A stretch of 64,000 nucleotides of DNA from Candidatus Nanohalococcus occultus (GCF_029207735.1 NZ_CP104395.1:1-64000), one strand, 5' to 3'; shown: positions 34,104-43,222, counted from the stretch's first letter. Program-made: numbers and translations. The notes: a model not told the origin generated them from the sequence alone.

Positions 34104-35261
34104 CTAGTCCAGTTTGTTCTCTGAAAGACGTTTTCTCTTCGCGTCAGGTCCTAAGATCTCACCGATCAGCTTCAAATGTGCGGCCTGTAAGTGCTGGAAG
34201 AGCGTTGAGTCACTTATCCCTATTTTTGAGGAAAGCTCCTTGGCGGTTACTTTTCGCGGGTTGTCATAGTAGCCAGATGTGTAGGCGGATTTTAAGGCTG
34301 AAAACTGTTTTTCCGTTAGCCCCCAGTCTCTGCTTTCTGTGGTGGATATAATCTTTTTCGAGCTAAGGAACTCTTTTTTCAAAACTTTCCAGTCCTCTGA
34401 AATGCCGTTTAAAACGTCGTAAAGTGCTTGTTTTTCGGCATCACTTGCTATCTGGATGGTCATTCGAAGCTTTCTATCGTCTATATCTATTCCGCATATC
34501 ATTCCGCCCGCATCCAGTATGCCTCGTAGCCGGTCGTTCGTTGTCGTGATTTCGAAGTAACCTGTCTCGGTTATAGAGTAGTTTTCCACGATTTCAAGTT
34601 TATCTAGAGCGCTAGAAAGCTTCTCAGAGTCCTCATACTTTAACATATATTTGTTACTGTTTTCTTCTAGAGGCACGAACTTCTCGACCTTTATCCCGCC
34701 GTCAAGGCCTCCAAGTGAAGAAAGCAACACTCTCTGTGTCGGAACATTTACGGTAAGCTCCAGGATTTTCTCCGCATAAACCAAAGCTTCCTGTCTTTCA
34801 TCCTTGATCAAAACTCCTAGAACTTCTGCTAGGATCTCCAAGGAGTTTAACTCCTTTTCGGAGATTTCTTTGCCCTCTCCAGGAAAGATCATCAGAACTC
34901 TGTAAACCAGGTTATTGTAGTTTATAGGGATAGCTATGAAACGCTCTCCCAGTGGATTTTCTCGGCTATCTACGATCTCTGATTCGCGCCAGGCTTTTTC
35001 TATCCCAAGCTCCTCGGGTCTCGGCGACTCGAAAATCTCTTTCTGTCTGGCTTCCATCTCTCCTGCCAGATGTCTAAGGCTGTTTTCAGATGTTTTCCTA
35101 CATATACAGACATTCTCGTATGTATCGTTGTCTAGAAGTTCACACAGCTCGACTTCAAGCTGTCTCGTGTCTCTCCCGGCATTTGAACTTAGATGGGATA
35201 TCGCTTTACACACTTTTTCTGTCCGTTTTACGGCGTCAAAGTCTCTTTTTGTCCTTTTCAT
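34104..35261 (-). CDS. Bat-like transcription regulator (GAF/BAT + HTH_10)
   Basis: 385 aa. The layout is that of haloarchaeal bacterio-opsin-activator-type regulators: an N-terminal GAF-like sensory region (about 5-160), a BAT domain (about 165-310: VPTQRVLLSSLGGLDGGIKVEKF) and a C-terminal HTH_10 helix-turn-helix (about 316-372: LTEKQFSALKSAYTSGYYDNPRKVTAKELSS, SDSTLFQHLQAAHLKL). It probably senses a small molecule or redox signal and regulates nearby genes; targets unknown. It lies between the surface-protein module and the winged-helix paralogues. Confidence 0.87.
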   Translation of the reverse strand: MKRTKRDFDAVKRTEKVCKAISHLSSNAGRDTRQLEVELCELLDNDTYENVCICRKTSENSLRHLAGEMEARQKEIFESPRPEELGIEKAWRESEIVDSRENPLGERFIAIPINYNNLVYRVLMIFPGEGKEISEKELNSLEILAEVLGVLIKDERQEALVYAEKILELTVNVPTQRVLLSSLGGLDGGIKVEKFVPLEENSNKYMLKYEDSEKLSSALDKLEIVENYSITETGYFEITTTNDRLRGILDAGGMICGIDIDDRKLRMTIQIASDAEKQALYDVLNGISEDWKVLKKEFLSSKKIISTTESRDWGLTEKQFSALKSAYTSGYYDNPRKVTAKELSSKIGISDSTLFQHLQAAHLKLIGEILGPDAKRKRLSENKLD

Positions 35262-35504
35262 GATTTCCTATCGTTGCCTGTAACTCTCTGTACGATATTA
35301 AAGGCAGTTCCAACTATAACTCTGAACACGCAGCTTTATCTTTGTTTCGATAACTCTTAATTTGGAGTTAAGGCGCTGCTAACCGGGTTTAGGAGTGCTT
35401 TCATACCTAAGAGCGTTTATAAGATGAGCTTTATGTTCCCTGGATATCGAGGTAGTTTGTATAATAGTTATAACGGGTAATATAGGGTTGAAGGCGATAG
35501 TAGA

Positions 35505-35831
35505 ATGATAGACAATAGTTCGGAAATACAGAAACTTTTCCTGAAAGAAAAACCTGCGCGAGCTTTAGTAGCTCTCAGACAGTCCCGTGAGGAAATGTAT
35601 CTCAGACTGGTCTCGAAGAAAATCGACTGTACCTACGCTCACACTGTAAAGATAATAGCTATGATGAAAGAGCATGGACTTGTAAAAGTGCGAAAACAGG
35701 GCAGAAAAAAGATCTTAGAGCTGACTGAAGACGGAGAGCGTTATGCCGACTGCCTCGTAAGCATGCAGGATATCGAGCGAGGAATGCGCTTCGACATCAA
35801 CGTCGATAGAGAACTCGCACAAAACGCTTAA
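35505..35831 (+). CDS. Winged-helix DNA-binding protein (paralogue B)
   Basis: 108 aa with the same pattern as the gene at 23.6 kb: LFLKEKPARALVAL, TYAHTVKIIAMMKEHGLVKV and RKQGRKKILELTEDGERYA. It is MarR-like, probably dimeric. The short acidic C-terminal tail is unlike the other paralogues. It is next to paralogue C, so the two look like a local duplication. A hairpin at 35846-35865 (CGTGGC/GCCACG) follows and may terminate its transcript. Confidence 0.82.
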   Translation: MIDNSSEIQKLFLKEKPARALVALRQSREEMYLRLVSKKIDCTYAHTVKIIAMMKEHGLVKVRKQGRKKILELTEDGERYADCLVSMQDIERGMRFDINVDRELAQNA

Positions 35832-35845
35832 CTTCTTTCTCAAGT

Positions 35846-35865
35846 CGTGGCAACGTTCCGCCACG
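35846..35865 (+). terminator. Hairpin after the winged-helix gene
   Basis: CGTGGC and GCCACG pair around an 8-nt loop, followed by a T/A-rich stretch (CTATCTTATATTATTT). The position 14 nt after the stop supports a termination or 3'-end role; an operator is also possible. Confidence 0.35.
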
Positions 35866-36028
35866 CTATCTTATATTATTTCGCTTCTAGAATTGTTCTC
35901 ACAGTCCTGTATTAATGTATACGTTCTATAATCTCTATTTGTATTGTTATCTTTGTTCTACTGCCTTATATGCGGGGCAATGAGTATACATGGAGGTATT
36001 TCCATTAGTGTACCTGAGGTCAGTGACC

Positions 36029-36388
36029 ATGGAGCCAACGCACAAGACGCCTACAGAAATTTTCGTCAAAGAAAAGCCTGTTATGGCGCTTTTAGTGATT
36101 TATGAAGCAGAATCCGAGATATACCCGAGTAAAGTCTCCAAAGCTATAGACTCAACTTACTCTCACACTGTGAAGATAATTTCAAAGATGGAAGAGCAAG
36201 GAATAGTTGAGACTGAAAAACAAGGCAGAAAACGACTTTTGAAGCTCACAGAGCTGGGCAACTCGTACGCAGAGATACTTCTGAAACTAGTGGACTTAGA
36301 AGACGGTTTTCCTTACAGAACACAGCTAGGGAGATCGTACGGGTTTTTCAGCAAGAAAGATTCTGGATCAGAGAACTTTGCGGGATAG
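36029..36388 (+). CDS. Winged-helix DNA-binding protein (paralogue C)
   Basis: 119 aa from the ATG at 36029. This start is preferred over the ATG at 35990 because GAGGT lies 8 nt upstream and it matches the N-terminal length of the paralogues; CTTATATG at 35965-35972 could drive either. The core (IFVKEKPVMALLVI, STYSHTVKIISKMEEQGIVET, KQGRKRLLKLTELG) is clearly the same family as 23.6 and 35.5 kb. The C-terminus (residues 88-119) is unique. It precedes the third Tat paralogue by 180 nt. Confidence 0.8.
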   Translation: MEPTHKTPTEIFVKEKPVMALLVIYEAESEIYPSKVSKAIDSTYSHTVKIISKMEEQGIVETEKQGRKRLLKLTELGNSYAEILLKLVDLEDGFPYRTQLGRSYGFFSKKDSGSENFAG

Positions 36389-36526
36389 CCAAAAAACATA
36401 AAGAACACATAATTAGAAGTTTCTAAGAGTCCTAAGAGCTACAGCTACATTTATATGAACTGTGTCTATTTTTAGTACGCTCGTATTTGTTATACTGTGT
36501 CGAATATCTTTTATCGTAACTATGGG

Positions 36527-36534
36527 TTTATATT
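36527..36534 (+). promoter_or_regulatory. TATA box of the third Tat-signal gene
   Basis: TTTATATT lies about 40 nt before the ATG at 36570. An AGAGGA at 36555-36560 near the expected transcription start would act as ribosome-binding site, unlike the leaderless genes nearby. Confidence 0.45.
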
Positions 36535-36569
36535 AGAGACGGTATTTGGTTCTTAGAGGAATCAAAAAA

Positions 36570-37274
36570 ATGTCAACTGAATATGAAAACGATAGTAGAT
36601 CAAACTCTTCTAGAGGCTCGAACAAAGGATCGGCAACACGTAGAGCATTCCTACAGATGGGAGCAGGAGCCTTAGGTGTTTACGGTCTGCTTGATTTTAC
36701 AGATAACGGTAAGCTAGATTTAAGCCCGGTGAGAGGGCAGGGCGCTACTTACTCCAGCAGCGGCGGAGATGACTTCATAGGAGGGAGCGCATCAAACAGT
36801 AACAACCAGTCCGACGGCGAGGCCTCGGATCCTACGGGAGGGGTTGTTGAGCCTACAGAAACACCGGAGGACAGTTCTCAGACTACTTCTACGCCCGAAC
36901 CAACCCCGGAGCCAACCCCGACATCCGAGCCGCGGACAACTTCGGAACCGGCCTACAGCTCCGATCTGCCTGATTCTTGTGATAGAATGTACTTACAGGA
37001 GGATGGAACGGTTGTAGGAGTGGATATAGAGGACAGACAGTACAGAGTGTTTGAACCGGAAGATTTCCCTGCTAACAGCGGTCTCTCGGCGCTCTACGAT
37101 GAACTGGAGGACTCGCGTCCACAGACCAATCTACCGGCTGATGTAGGCACGGGTGTAAGAACCACTAGACAGGAAGTCTTCGGGTTCTCAACGGAGGCAT
37201 ACGACGATATGGCCGACGAACTGGAGTGGGATGAGATATGGGATCCATCATCCAGCTCAACCTGCGATTACTAA
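36570..37274 (+). CDS. Tat-signal protein with shared C-terminal domain (orphan copy)
   Basis: 234 aa from the ATG at 36570, supported by AGAGGA upstream; an in-frame TTG at 36546 has no support. The Tat signal ATRRAFLQMGAGALGVYGLLDF starts near residue 22, so here the cytoplasmic lead is short. It is followed by a Ser/Pro/Thr-rich low-complexity stalk (about 70-130: repeated PEPTP/TSEP) and a C-terminal domain YLQEDGTVVGVDIEDRQYRVFEPEDFP ... FSTEAYDDMADELEWDEIWD, nearly the same as module B. No repeat-protein partner is adjacent. Confidence 0.78.
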   Translation: MSTEYENDSRSNSSRGSNKGSATRRAFLQMGAGALGVYGLLDFTDNGKLDLSPVRGQGATYSSSGGDDFIGGSASNSNNQSDGEASDPTGGVVEPTETPEDSSQTTSTPEPTPEPTPTSEPRTTSEPAYSSDLPDSCDRMYLQEDGTVVGVDIEDRQYRVFEPEDFPANSGLSALYDELEDSRPQTNLPADVGTGVRTTRQEVFGFSTEAYDDMADELEWDEIWDPSSSSTCDY

Positions 37275-37649
37275 TCACGCAGAGTCAAGGATCTCGACTT
37301 CGTATCCTTCCGGATCCTTGACAAAACCGTAGTCGCCAGGACACTCGGCCGGCGGACGGTAATCCTCTCCGCCAGCCTCTACAGCTTTCTCGTAAACCTC
37401 TTGAAGCTCTTGATCTTCATCAATTCTGATCGCTATGTGGCCGAAACCATCGCCTTTCTCGTAGTTTTCATCTTCTCCGTGATTGTAAGTTAACTCTATC
37501 TCTGCTTCCTGACCTGGAATTCTCAAAAAGTAGAGTGTGAACGTCTCCATCTCCTTTTCTCTCCGTAGCTCGAAGCCGAATGCTTCTCGGTAGAACTCGA
37601 TTACTTTTTCAGGATCGGAAACTCTCAGCATCGTGTGTGCTAGTTCCAT
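37275..37649 (-). CDS. gloA: Lactoylglutathione lyase-like (glyoxalase I, VOC fold)
   Basis: 124 aa. Two beta-alpha-beta modules of the VOC fold: LAHTMLRVSDPEKVIEFYREAFGFEL ... IELTYNHGEDENYEKGDGFGHIAIRI ... GFVKDPEGYEVEIL, which reproduce the GloA consensus including the metal-binding His and Glu positions. Glyoxalase I converts the methylglyoxal-thiol hemithioacetal to S-lactoylthiol. Haloarchaea lack glutathione, so the thiol here may be another one. It directly follows dnaJ on the same strand (13 nt). Confidence 0.85.
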   Translation of the reverse strand: MELAHTMLRVSDPEKVIEFYREAFGFELRREKEMETFTLYFLRIPGQEAEIELTYNHGEDENYEKGDGFGHIAIRIDEDQELQEVYEKAVEAGGEDYRPPAECPGDYGFVKDPEGYEVEILDSA

Positions 37650-37661
37650 AACATGCTTTTC

Positions 37662-38729
37662 TCAGATAAACTCTTTGACCTTTTCGAAGAACGATTTTTC
37701 CGTTTTTTCATCTCTCCGTAGTTCTTCCAGAACATCTCTCTGCTTGTCCGATAGTTCTTGAGGTATCCCGACATCGATCTTGATGTAGAAGTCTCCGCTC
37801 CCTCTCCGAGCCTTCATACCTTTCCCACGAAGCCTCAATACGTCTCCGGGCTGTGTGCCTTCCGGGATCTCGACCTGTAGGTCCCCGTCAGGGTGAGGCA
37901 CCGTTGATTTGGAGCCAAGGGCGGCATCGCCGACACCGATCTTCAACACGGTGAACAGATCAGAGTTCCGTCTCTCAATCGAGTCGTGTTCTTCTAGTTG
38001 AACCATTACGTACAGATCGCCAGCTCTGCCTTTCCGATCCTCATGGCCTTTACCTTGAAGTCTTAGACGCTGGCCGCTGCTGACGCCGGCAGGTATATCG
38101 AAAGTAATCTTCTCGTCTTCCTCTACAGTTCCTTTGCCGTTACAATTTTTACAGTCGGTCTCAGGGATTTCTCCCCGGCCATCACAGTTTGGGCATTCGC
38201 CAACCGTCTGACTTATGCCGAAAGGAGTTCTCTGCTGTTTTCTGACCTGACCTTGTCCATCGCACTTTCTACAGGTTGAGGTGTTTCCGTCCTCAGCGCC
38301 CGAACCATCGCAATCCGAGCATTTTCTCTTCCTGGTAACGTTGTAGGTCTTTTCCACGCCGTTGTAGGCATCTTTAAGCGTGATGGTCGCACTGATCTTC
38401 ATGTCCTGTCCGCGACTACGGCGCTGACGTCCTCCGCCACCGCCGAACATCTGCTCGAAAAGATCCTGGAAGCTTGAAGCAGCCTGTCTCTGACCTCTAC
38501 GGGCGTTACCTTCAACACCTTGTTTTCCGAACCTATCGTACTTTCTTTTCTTCTCCTCATCGCTTAGAACATCGTAGGCCTTGTTAATCTTCTTGAACTT
38601 CTCCTCGTCGGCAGTATCCTTATTTGAGTCAGGATGGTACTTCTTCGCTTTCTTACGGTAAGCTTTCTTAATCTCTTCCTGAGAAGCGTCTTCACTTACT
38701 CCTAGAAGTTCGTAGTATTCTTTCGCCAT
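37662..38729 (-). CDS. dnaJ: Chaperone DnaJ (Hsp40)
   Basis: 355 aa. J domain with HPD motif ([11 protein letters not shown]), Gly-rich region with [10 protein letters not shown], four CxxCxGxG-type zinc motifs ([32 protein letters not shown]) and the C-terminal substrate-binding domains. It is a full type I DnaJ that stimulates the DnaK ATPase. It follows dnaK on the same strand after a 93-bp gap containing two perfect hairpins, one of which covers its start codon. gloA follows it. Confidence 0.96.
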   Translation of the reverse strand: MAKEYYELLGVSEDASQEEIKKAYRKKAKKYHPDSNKDTADEEKFKKINKAYDVLSDEEKKRKYDRFGKQGVEGNARRGQRQAASSFQDLFEQMFGGGGGRQRRSRGQDMKISATITLKDAYNGVEKTYNVTRKRKCSDCDGSGAEDGNTSTCRKCDGQGQVRKQQRTPFGISQTVGECPNCDGRGEIPETDCKNCNGKGTVEEDEKITFDIPAGVSSGQRLRLQGKGHEDRKGRAGDLYVMVQLEEHDSIERRNSDLFTVLKIGVGDAALGSKSTVPHPDGDLQVEIPEGTQPGDVLRLRGKGMKARRGSGDFYIKIDVGIPQELSDKQRDVLEELRRDEKTEKSFFEKVKEFI

Positions 38730-38779
38730 GAAACTTCTGGAAGTTTCATCACCAGAGAGCGTTCAAGCGAGTTGAACGC
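38728..38779 (-). promoter_or_regulatory. Two perfect hairpins before and over the dnaJ start codon
   Basis: On the minus-strand transcript, 38728-38736 and 38741-38749 form a perfect 9-bp stem with a 4-nt loop; its last two bases are the A and U of the dnaJ AUG. A second perfect 8-bp stem (38759-38766 with 38772-38779, 5-nt loop) lies just upstream. Also ATCTCGAGAT at 38789-38798 is a 10-bp palindrome. The layout would hide the start codon and could act as an attenuator, processing site or temperature-responsive element. Confidence 0.5.
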
Positions 38780-38822
38780 ACCTCAGTGATCTCGAGATTT
38801 TGAAGAACGGGGAGGAGAGGTC

Positions 38823-40736
38823 TCACTCCTCTTTTTCCTCGTCTACTTCTTCGTAGTCGGCATCGACTACATCATCGCCGCCCTGATTTCCGGGTGCGCC
38901 ACCGCCCATGTTCATGTTCTGGGCTGCCTGCTGGATCTCCTCTTGGCTCATGTTGCTAGGATCGATTCCTCCAGGTCCTCCGGCTTGATCGCCGTAGATT
39001 TCTTTGCCGATCTCCTGAAGCTGGGATTCCACGTCCTCGATCGCTTCCTCAAGGGTTTCCGTTGCTTGTTCGAGGTCTTCGATTTCCTCGACGTCTTCCT
39101 TGGTTTCTTCTAGGTCTTCGATTGCCTCCTCGATCTCTGAAACTACGGAATCATCTATCTTCTCACCGTGTTCCTCGATCTGTTCTTCGGCCTGGCTGAT
39201 CATCTGATCGGCCTTGTTCTTGGCTTCGATAAACTCACGTCTCTTCTTGTCTTCTTCGGCGTGTTTTTCGGCTTCTTCTTTCATCTCCTCGATCTCATCG
39301 TCATCAAGCCGTGCCTGATCTTCAATCGTAATTGAAGCTTCCTCGCCGCTTTGCTGTTCTTCAGCGCTTACCTGTAGAATTCCATCGGCGTTGATCTCGA
39401 AGGTTACCTCGATCCTTGGCTGACCTGCCGGTGCGGAAGGGATTCCTTCAAGGTTGAACTGTCCGAGAGACTTGTTGTCCGAAGCCATCTCGCGCTCTCC
39501 CTGAACAACGTGGACGGTTACAACGCTCTGGTTGTCCTGTGCGGTTGTAAACGTCTTCGATTCTTCTGCTGGAACCGTGGTGTTTTCCTCGATCAGTGTC
39601 TCGGTTAGACCGCCCTGAACCTCCACTCCGAGGCTTAGCGGTGCTACGTCTAAGAGAAGAATGTCGTCCATCTCTCCGCTCAGAGAACCTGCCTGGACAG
39701 CTGCTCCCTGTGCGACCGCTTCGTCCGGAGAAACGCTTTGATCCGGCTTCTGACCGGTGATCGCCTGTACGTGTTCCTTGACGGCCGGAATCCGGGTTGT
39801 ACCTCCTACGAGAATTACTTCGTCGATATCGTTCGTCGATACTCCGGCATCGTCCATGGCTTTTTTCGTCGGCTTTGTGGTTCGCTGAATCAGCTCTTCT
39901 ACGAGTTCCTCGAACTTGCTTCTGGTCAGCTCCTGTTCTAGGTTGTAGGTTTCTCCATCTTCCTGGTGGATGAAAGGTATCTGGATCTTGGTTGATTTCC
40001 GGCTTGAAAGCTCTTTTTTGGCTTCCTCGGCGCTTTCCCGGATGCGCTGCATTGCTTCATCGCTCTTGGATAGATCGATCCCGTTCTCCTCTTCGAATTT
40101 CTCGAGTACGTATTCGATAATCTTTTGATCGAAGTCGTCTCCTCCAAGCTCGTTGTCTCCCTCGGTTGATTGGACCTCGTAGATGTCGTCTCCGATCTCG
40201 AGAACGGTTACATCGAAGGTTCCTCCTCCGAAGTCGTATACGAGAACTGTCTGATCCTTCTGTTCGTCCAGTCCGTAGGCTAGGGATGCTGCGGTCGGTT
40301 CGTTAAGTATTCTTTCTACTTCAAGACCTGCGATCTCTCCTGCGTCCTTTGTCGCCTGTCTCTGGGTGTCATCGAAGTGAGCAGGCACTGTGATAACTGC
40401 CTTTTCCACTTCCTCGCCGAGCTTGTCTTCCGCATCGGTCTTTAGCTTCTGAAGAATCATCGAGGAAATCTCCTGCGGCGTGTAATCTTCTCCTTCAAGC
40501 TCCACGTTGTAGTCTTCGCCCATGTGGCGCTTGATGGATTTAACTGTGTTTTTCTCGTTTGTTAACATCTGGTTTTTCGCTGGCTTCCCTACAAGACGTT
40601 CTCCGTCGTCGAACGCAACAATCGAAGGCGTGACTCGTTCACCCTCTGCGTTCTCAAGTATCTGCGGTTCTCCGTCTTTTACAGCTGCTACAGCGCTTCT
40701 GGTTGTACCTAGATCGATTCCGATAATTCTTCCCAT
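38823..40736 (-). CDS. dnaK: Chaperone DnaK (Hsp70)
   Basis: 637 aa, standard length. ATPase domain begins [12 protein letters not shown]; the phosphate loop [27 protein letters not shown] and the linker/substrate domain [17 protein letters not shown] are unmistakable. The C-terminal helical lid is very acidic and ends with a Gly/Met tail and acidic [10 protein letters not shown] minus-strand CTTAAAAAG (about 40776-40784) and an AGGTG near the ATG suggest its own promoter and leader besides readthrough from grpE. Confidence 0.97.
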   Translation of the reverse strand: MGRIIGIDLGTTRSAVAAVKDGEPQILENAEGERVTPSIVAFDDGERLVGKPAKNQMLTNEKNTVKSIKRHMGEDYNVELEGEDYTPQEISSMILQKLKTDAEDKLGEEVEKAVITVPAHFDDTQRQATKDAGEIAGLEVERILNEPTAASLAYGLDEQKDQTVLVYDFGGGTFDVTVLEIGDDIYEVQSTEGDNELGGDDFDQKIIEYVLEKFEEENGIDLSKSDEAMQRIRESAEEAKKELSSRKSTKIQIPFIHQEDGETYNLEQELTRSKFEELVEELIQRTTKPTKKAMDDAGVSTNDIDEVILVGGTTRIPAVKEHVQAITGQKPDQSVSPDEAVAQGAAVQAGSLSGEMDDILLLDVAPLSLGVEVQGGLTETLIEENTTVPAEESKTFTTAQDNQSVVTVHVVQGEREMASDNKSLGQFNLEGIPSAPAGQPRIEVTFEINADGILQVSAEEQQSGEEASITIEDQARLDDDEIEEMKEEAEKHAEEDKKRREFIEAKNKADQMISQAEEQIEEHGEKIDDSVVSEIEEAIEDLEETKEDVEEIEDLEQATETLEEAIEDVESQLQEIGKEIYGDQAGGPGGIDPSNMSQEEIQQAAQNMNMGGGAPGNQGGDDVVDADYEEVDEEKEE

Positions 40737-40814
40737 TTAGTTTGACACCTACTGTTTTTGTGGAAGTAATCAAAACTTTTTAAGCCGACCGGAAGCCCTT
40801 GAATACGTAACTGG

Positions 40815-41315
40815 TCATTCCTCTTCTTTCTTTCCTACAACCACTTCTGACGGTCTCAGAACCTTCTCGCCGAAGTAGTATCCGTTCCGCTTTTCCTCAA
40901 GAACCAGGTTGTGTTCCTCGTGTTCCCTGGTCTCAACGGCCTTGTGGTGGTTTGGATCGAACTCTTCACCTTTGGCTTCTATCTTCTCCAAGCCTCTCTT
41001 GTTCAGTTTATCGTGTATCTGGTCCGCTACCATTTCTACGCCTTTAACGACCGCTGAGTCTTCATCAGCTGACTGTATCGCCATCTCCAGGTTGTCGATA
41101 ACTTCCAAGAGGTCTTCAGCCAGATCTTCTTCGGCTTTTTCCTGCCAGCGGTCTTTCCGTTCGTCCTGTTTGGACTTGTAGTTTTCGAAATCGGCCTTGA
41201 ACTTCTTGGCTTTGGTTTCCCACTCATCGCGGCTTTCCTCCAGCTCTTTGGCCTGTTTTTCCAGCTGTTCGAGGGCTTCTTCTAGTTGTTCTCGGCTTAG
41301 TTCTTCGTAGCTCAT
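40815..41315 (-). CDS. grpE: Nucleotide exchange factor GrpE
   Basis: 166 aa. Long N-terminal coiled coil (about 1-60, Glu/Lys/Leu-rich) then the GrpE head with DLLEVIDNLEMAI, VVKGVEMVADQIHDKLNKRGLEKIEAKGEEFDPNHHKAVE and the closing VLRPSEVVVGK. It releases ADP from DnaK. It is first in the grpE-dnaK-dnaJ order on the minus strand; a TATA-like GGTAAAAAAC about 28 nt before the ATG indicates the head promoter. Confidence 0.96.
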   Translation of the reverse strand: MSYEELSREQLEEALEQLEKQAKELEESRDEWETKAKKFKADFENYKSKQDERKDRWQEKAEEDLAEDLLEVIDNLEMAIQSADEDSAVVKGVEMVADQIHDKLNKRGLEKIEAKGEEFDPNHHKAVETREHEEHNLVLEEKRNGYYFGEKVLRPSEVVVGKKEEE

Positions 41316-41413
41316 AATCCAACCAAGAGGCCTCGAAGTTTTTTACCGTGCCTGTGTAAGCTCAAAAATTCTGTAACAAAGGAGTTTTATTCCGGCGGCG
41401 CTCAGATGGTTAT

Positions 41414-41875
41414 ATGGTCGAAGTAGACGATGAGGTCCGGAAGTCTTCAACAGTGGTCACAAAACATTCTATAGCAATCCCGCTCGATGAATCAAAGTAC
41501 CGTAAAAGCGATCGAGCCTGGAACTGGGAGAAGATAGTCGATCTTTTCTTCCCTCAGGAACAGTCACCGAAAAGGAACAAGTATGCGAAAATATTTCTCC
41601 GTGAACTCAAAGAAGAAGGCGAGATAGACTCGGAGAAGCTAAATGCCTTCGATCAGTGGGGTCATGAGAAAGGAAAGAGTAACCTGAAAAACAACATTCT
41701 TCCAAAGCTCCGCAGAGTCGGGATCATAAAGTACGATTACGTCGAGTACAGAAGCCAGAGGGAGGGAAAACAGGGAAGAGAGAAGATCATAAAACCCTGT
41801 TCGTCTTTCACCTCGGTTCTGGACTCGATGGCCAATGGCTGGGCGGCCTACGAATCAGCTTCAAGGAACAACTGA
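41414..41875 (+). CDS. Helical, possibly DNA-binding protein
   Basis: 153 aa, basic for this genome. The middle part (NKYAKIFLRELKEEGEIDSEKLNAFDQWG ... NILPKLRRVGIIKYDY) resembles a winged-helix arrangement with a wing-like VEYRSQREGKQGREKIIK. It is not assignable to a named family. It is divergent from grpE across 98 bp, so it could regulate the chaperone genes, but no evidence beyond position exists. A strong hairpin follows its stop. Confidence 0.65.
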   Translation: MVEVDDEVRKSSTVVTKHSIAIPLDESKYRKSDRAWNWEKIVDLFFPQEQSPKRNKYAKIFLRELKEEGEIDSEKLNAFDQWGHEKGKSNLKNNILPKLRRVGIIKYDYVEYRSQREGKQGREKIIKPCSSFTSVLDSMANGWAAYESASRNN

Positions 41876-41892
41876 AGGTAAAGTAAACGGGA

Positions 41893-41911
41893 GCGGAGGC
41901 CCTGCCTCCGC
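41893..41911 (+). terminator. GC-rich terminator hairpin
   Basis: GCGGAGGC (41893-41900), loop CCT, GCCTCCGC (41904-41911) form a perfect 8-bp stem, followed by an AT-rich stretch with a short T run. It is 18 nt after the stop of the 153-aa gene. Confidence 0.55.
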
Positions 41912-42426
41912 GGATAAAACTATTATTTTCGTCTCTTCTTCTAGTTTAAAGTGTCGTTGCTGCTGTGACTATTGCTTCTGAGTGAAGCGTTACCTGTTCT
42001 GACCGTTCCTGATCTTGGGCGGCAAGTTCTGCTTCGAACTGTCGTGTGTTCGCATCCATTGTTTGATCATCCTCTTTTTGTGTTTGTACGTGGTGTTGAG
42101 CGTCTTGAAATTTTCCAGCGCCGGCCCATACCTTGCAAGCATGAACCGGCGTTAATTCGGAGCCTGTATCGATGCAAGGACGACAGGTTAAGCTCCGAGT
42201 CCAGTTTTGTTGAGTTTCGCGGTCGGCGCGTTGGTCCAAGTCAGGACCAAGGCTTCATCCCACTCTACTCTAGGATAATATTGTAGAAAGCCTTGGCCTT
42301 GTGGTTATAGGTAAATCTCCCCAGATCCACGGACATCCAAACGTTTCTAGGGAATGCGGTTTGAGTAACCAAGGCCATGTTTTCAGGTCAATATTAACGC
42401 GGCCGGTTTAAAAATGTTCGTGTTGA
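41912..42426. other. 515-bp gene-poor region rich in inverted repeats
   Basis: No confident coding frame. Several helices can be formed: GCCGG/CCGGC 42120-42150; TCGGAGC/GCTCCGA with CCTGT/ACAGG 42157-42198; GGTCC/GGACC 42233-42248; CCAAGGCT/AGCCTTGG 42247-42296. CCAAGGC recurs at 42369. A minus-strand TTTTTAAACC lies at 42405-42414. The density of stems suggests a structured RNA on the minus strand or a decayed mobile element; no CR motifs of RNase P or SRP RNA were found. Confidence 0.45.
42265..42378 (-). CDS. Possible 37-aa peptide
   Basis: A short frame starting MALVTQTAFPRNVWMSVD begins about 32 nt downstream of a minus-strand TATA-like element (42405-42414). There is no family match and no ribosome-binding site, and its 3' part lies in the CCAAGGCT hairpin, so it may simply be part of an RNA or of a degenerate element. 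Confidence 0.25.
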   Translation of the reverse strand: MALVTQTAFPRNVWMSVDLGRFTYNHKAKAFYNIILE

Positions 42427-43179
42427 TTAAAGATGTGGCTCGTAGATCTCCTTACGTAAAGCTGTGTGAACATGCTCTAAAAGCCGTTTGAGGTTCTCCG
42501 CATCGTACTGGTTGTACTTTACAAGTTTCTCAAGAGCAGCTTCGTTCCCGTTTTTCTCGTATTTTTTCCACAGCCGGACGGCTTCCCGGCCGTTAACGTC
42601 TTCGACGTCTTCTCTTGCTATACCGACCTGTTTTTCAATCGGCTTCAGTCCTCCGGAAAGCCCGATCCTTTTACAGGCATACATCAAATCGATATGCGGT
42701 TTGTCAAATGAGACATCGAAGTTATGCTCTAGGAATGGCTGGTCGAAACGTTTGCCGTTGAACGATACGAATATGTCGGATTCGAATATTTCCTGACGCA
42801 GGTTTTCTGCGGTCAGATCGTCTCCGCGCACTAGGGTCTTTGACTCGCCGTTCCGGTAGAAACTTACTGTGGTGACCTTGTTCCTGTTTTTATCCAGTCC
42901 TGTGGTCTCAATGTCGTAGAAACAGGCGTTTTCACTGAAATTATTGTATAGGCGCCAGAAGTACTTCGAGTCGATCTGGTTGTTGAAAAATGGAGTGTTG
43001 TTTACTTCGAGATTCTTTTTGGCCTTTTGTATGAACTCGGTGGCTTTCGTGCGCTGACCTGCTGTAACATGGTCGGTCTCCTCTATCTGATCCCAGTGGT
43101 TTACTCCGTTTTTCCAGAGTTTTCTTTCGGTTTTCTCTCCGAAACCAGGTATCACGATAAAGCTGTTTTCTAACTTCAC
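42427..43179 (-). CDS. RNase H-like (YprB-type) exonuclease domain protein
   Basis: 250 aa. The N-terminal helix-hairpin-helix-like segment (FIVIPGFGEKTERKLWKNGV) is followed by a DnaQ-like 3'-5' exonuclease core with the acidic motifs CFYDIETTGLDKN (Asp, Glu), FVSFNGKRFDQPFLE (Asp) and KYNQYDAENLKRLLE (Tyr-x-x-x-Asp). It matches YprB-like RNase_H_2 domains. A role in DNA repair or RNA trimming is likely; no helicase partner is adjacent. It lies 43 nt downstream of a histone gene on the same strand. Confidence 0.85.
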   Translation of the reverse strand: MKLENSFIVIPGFGEKTERKLWKNGVNHWDQIEETDHVTAGQRTKATEFIQKAKKNLEVNNTPFFNNQIDSKYFWRLYNNFSENACFYDIETTGLDKNRNKVTTVSFYRNGESKTLVRGDDLTAENLRQEIFESDIFVSFNGKRFDQPFLEHNFDVSFDKPHIDLMYACKRIGLSGGLKPIEKQVGIAREDVEDVNGREAVRLWKKYEKNGNEAALEKLVKYNQYDAENLKRLLEHVHTALRKEIYEPHL

Positions 43180-43222
43180 TAAAGAAAAATAGAAAGAGGA
43201 AAAGTTAAGACTATGGCCTCCC

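Noticed and set aside
41946-42286. Two overlapping ~100-aa frames on opposite strands
   Set aside because: Neither matches a family, and the region is dominated by inverted repeats; described instead as a stem-rich intergenic region.
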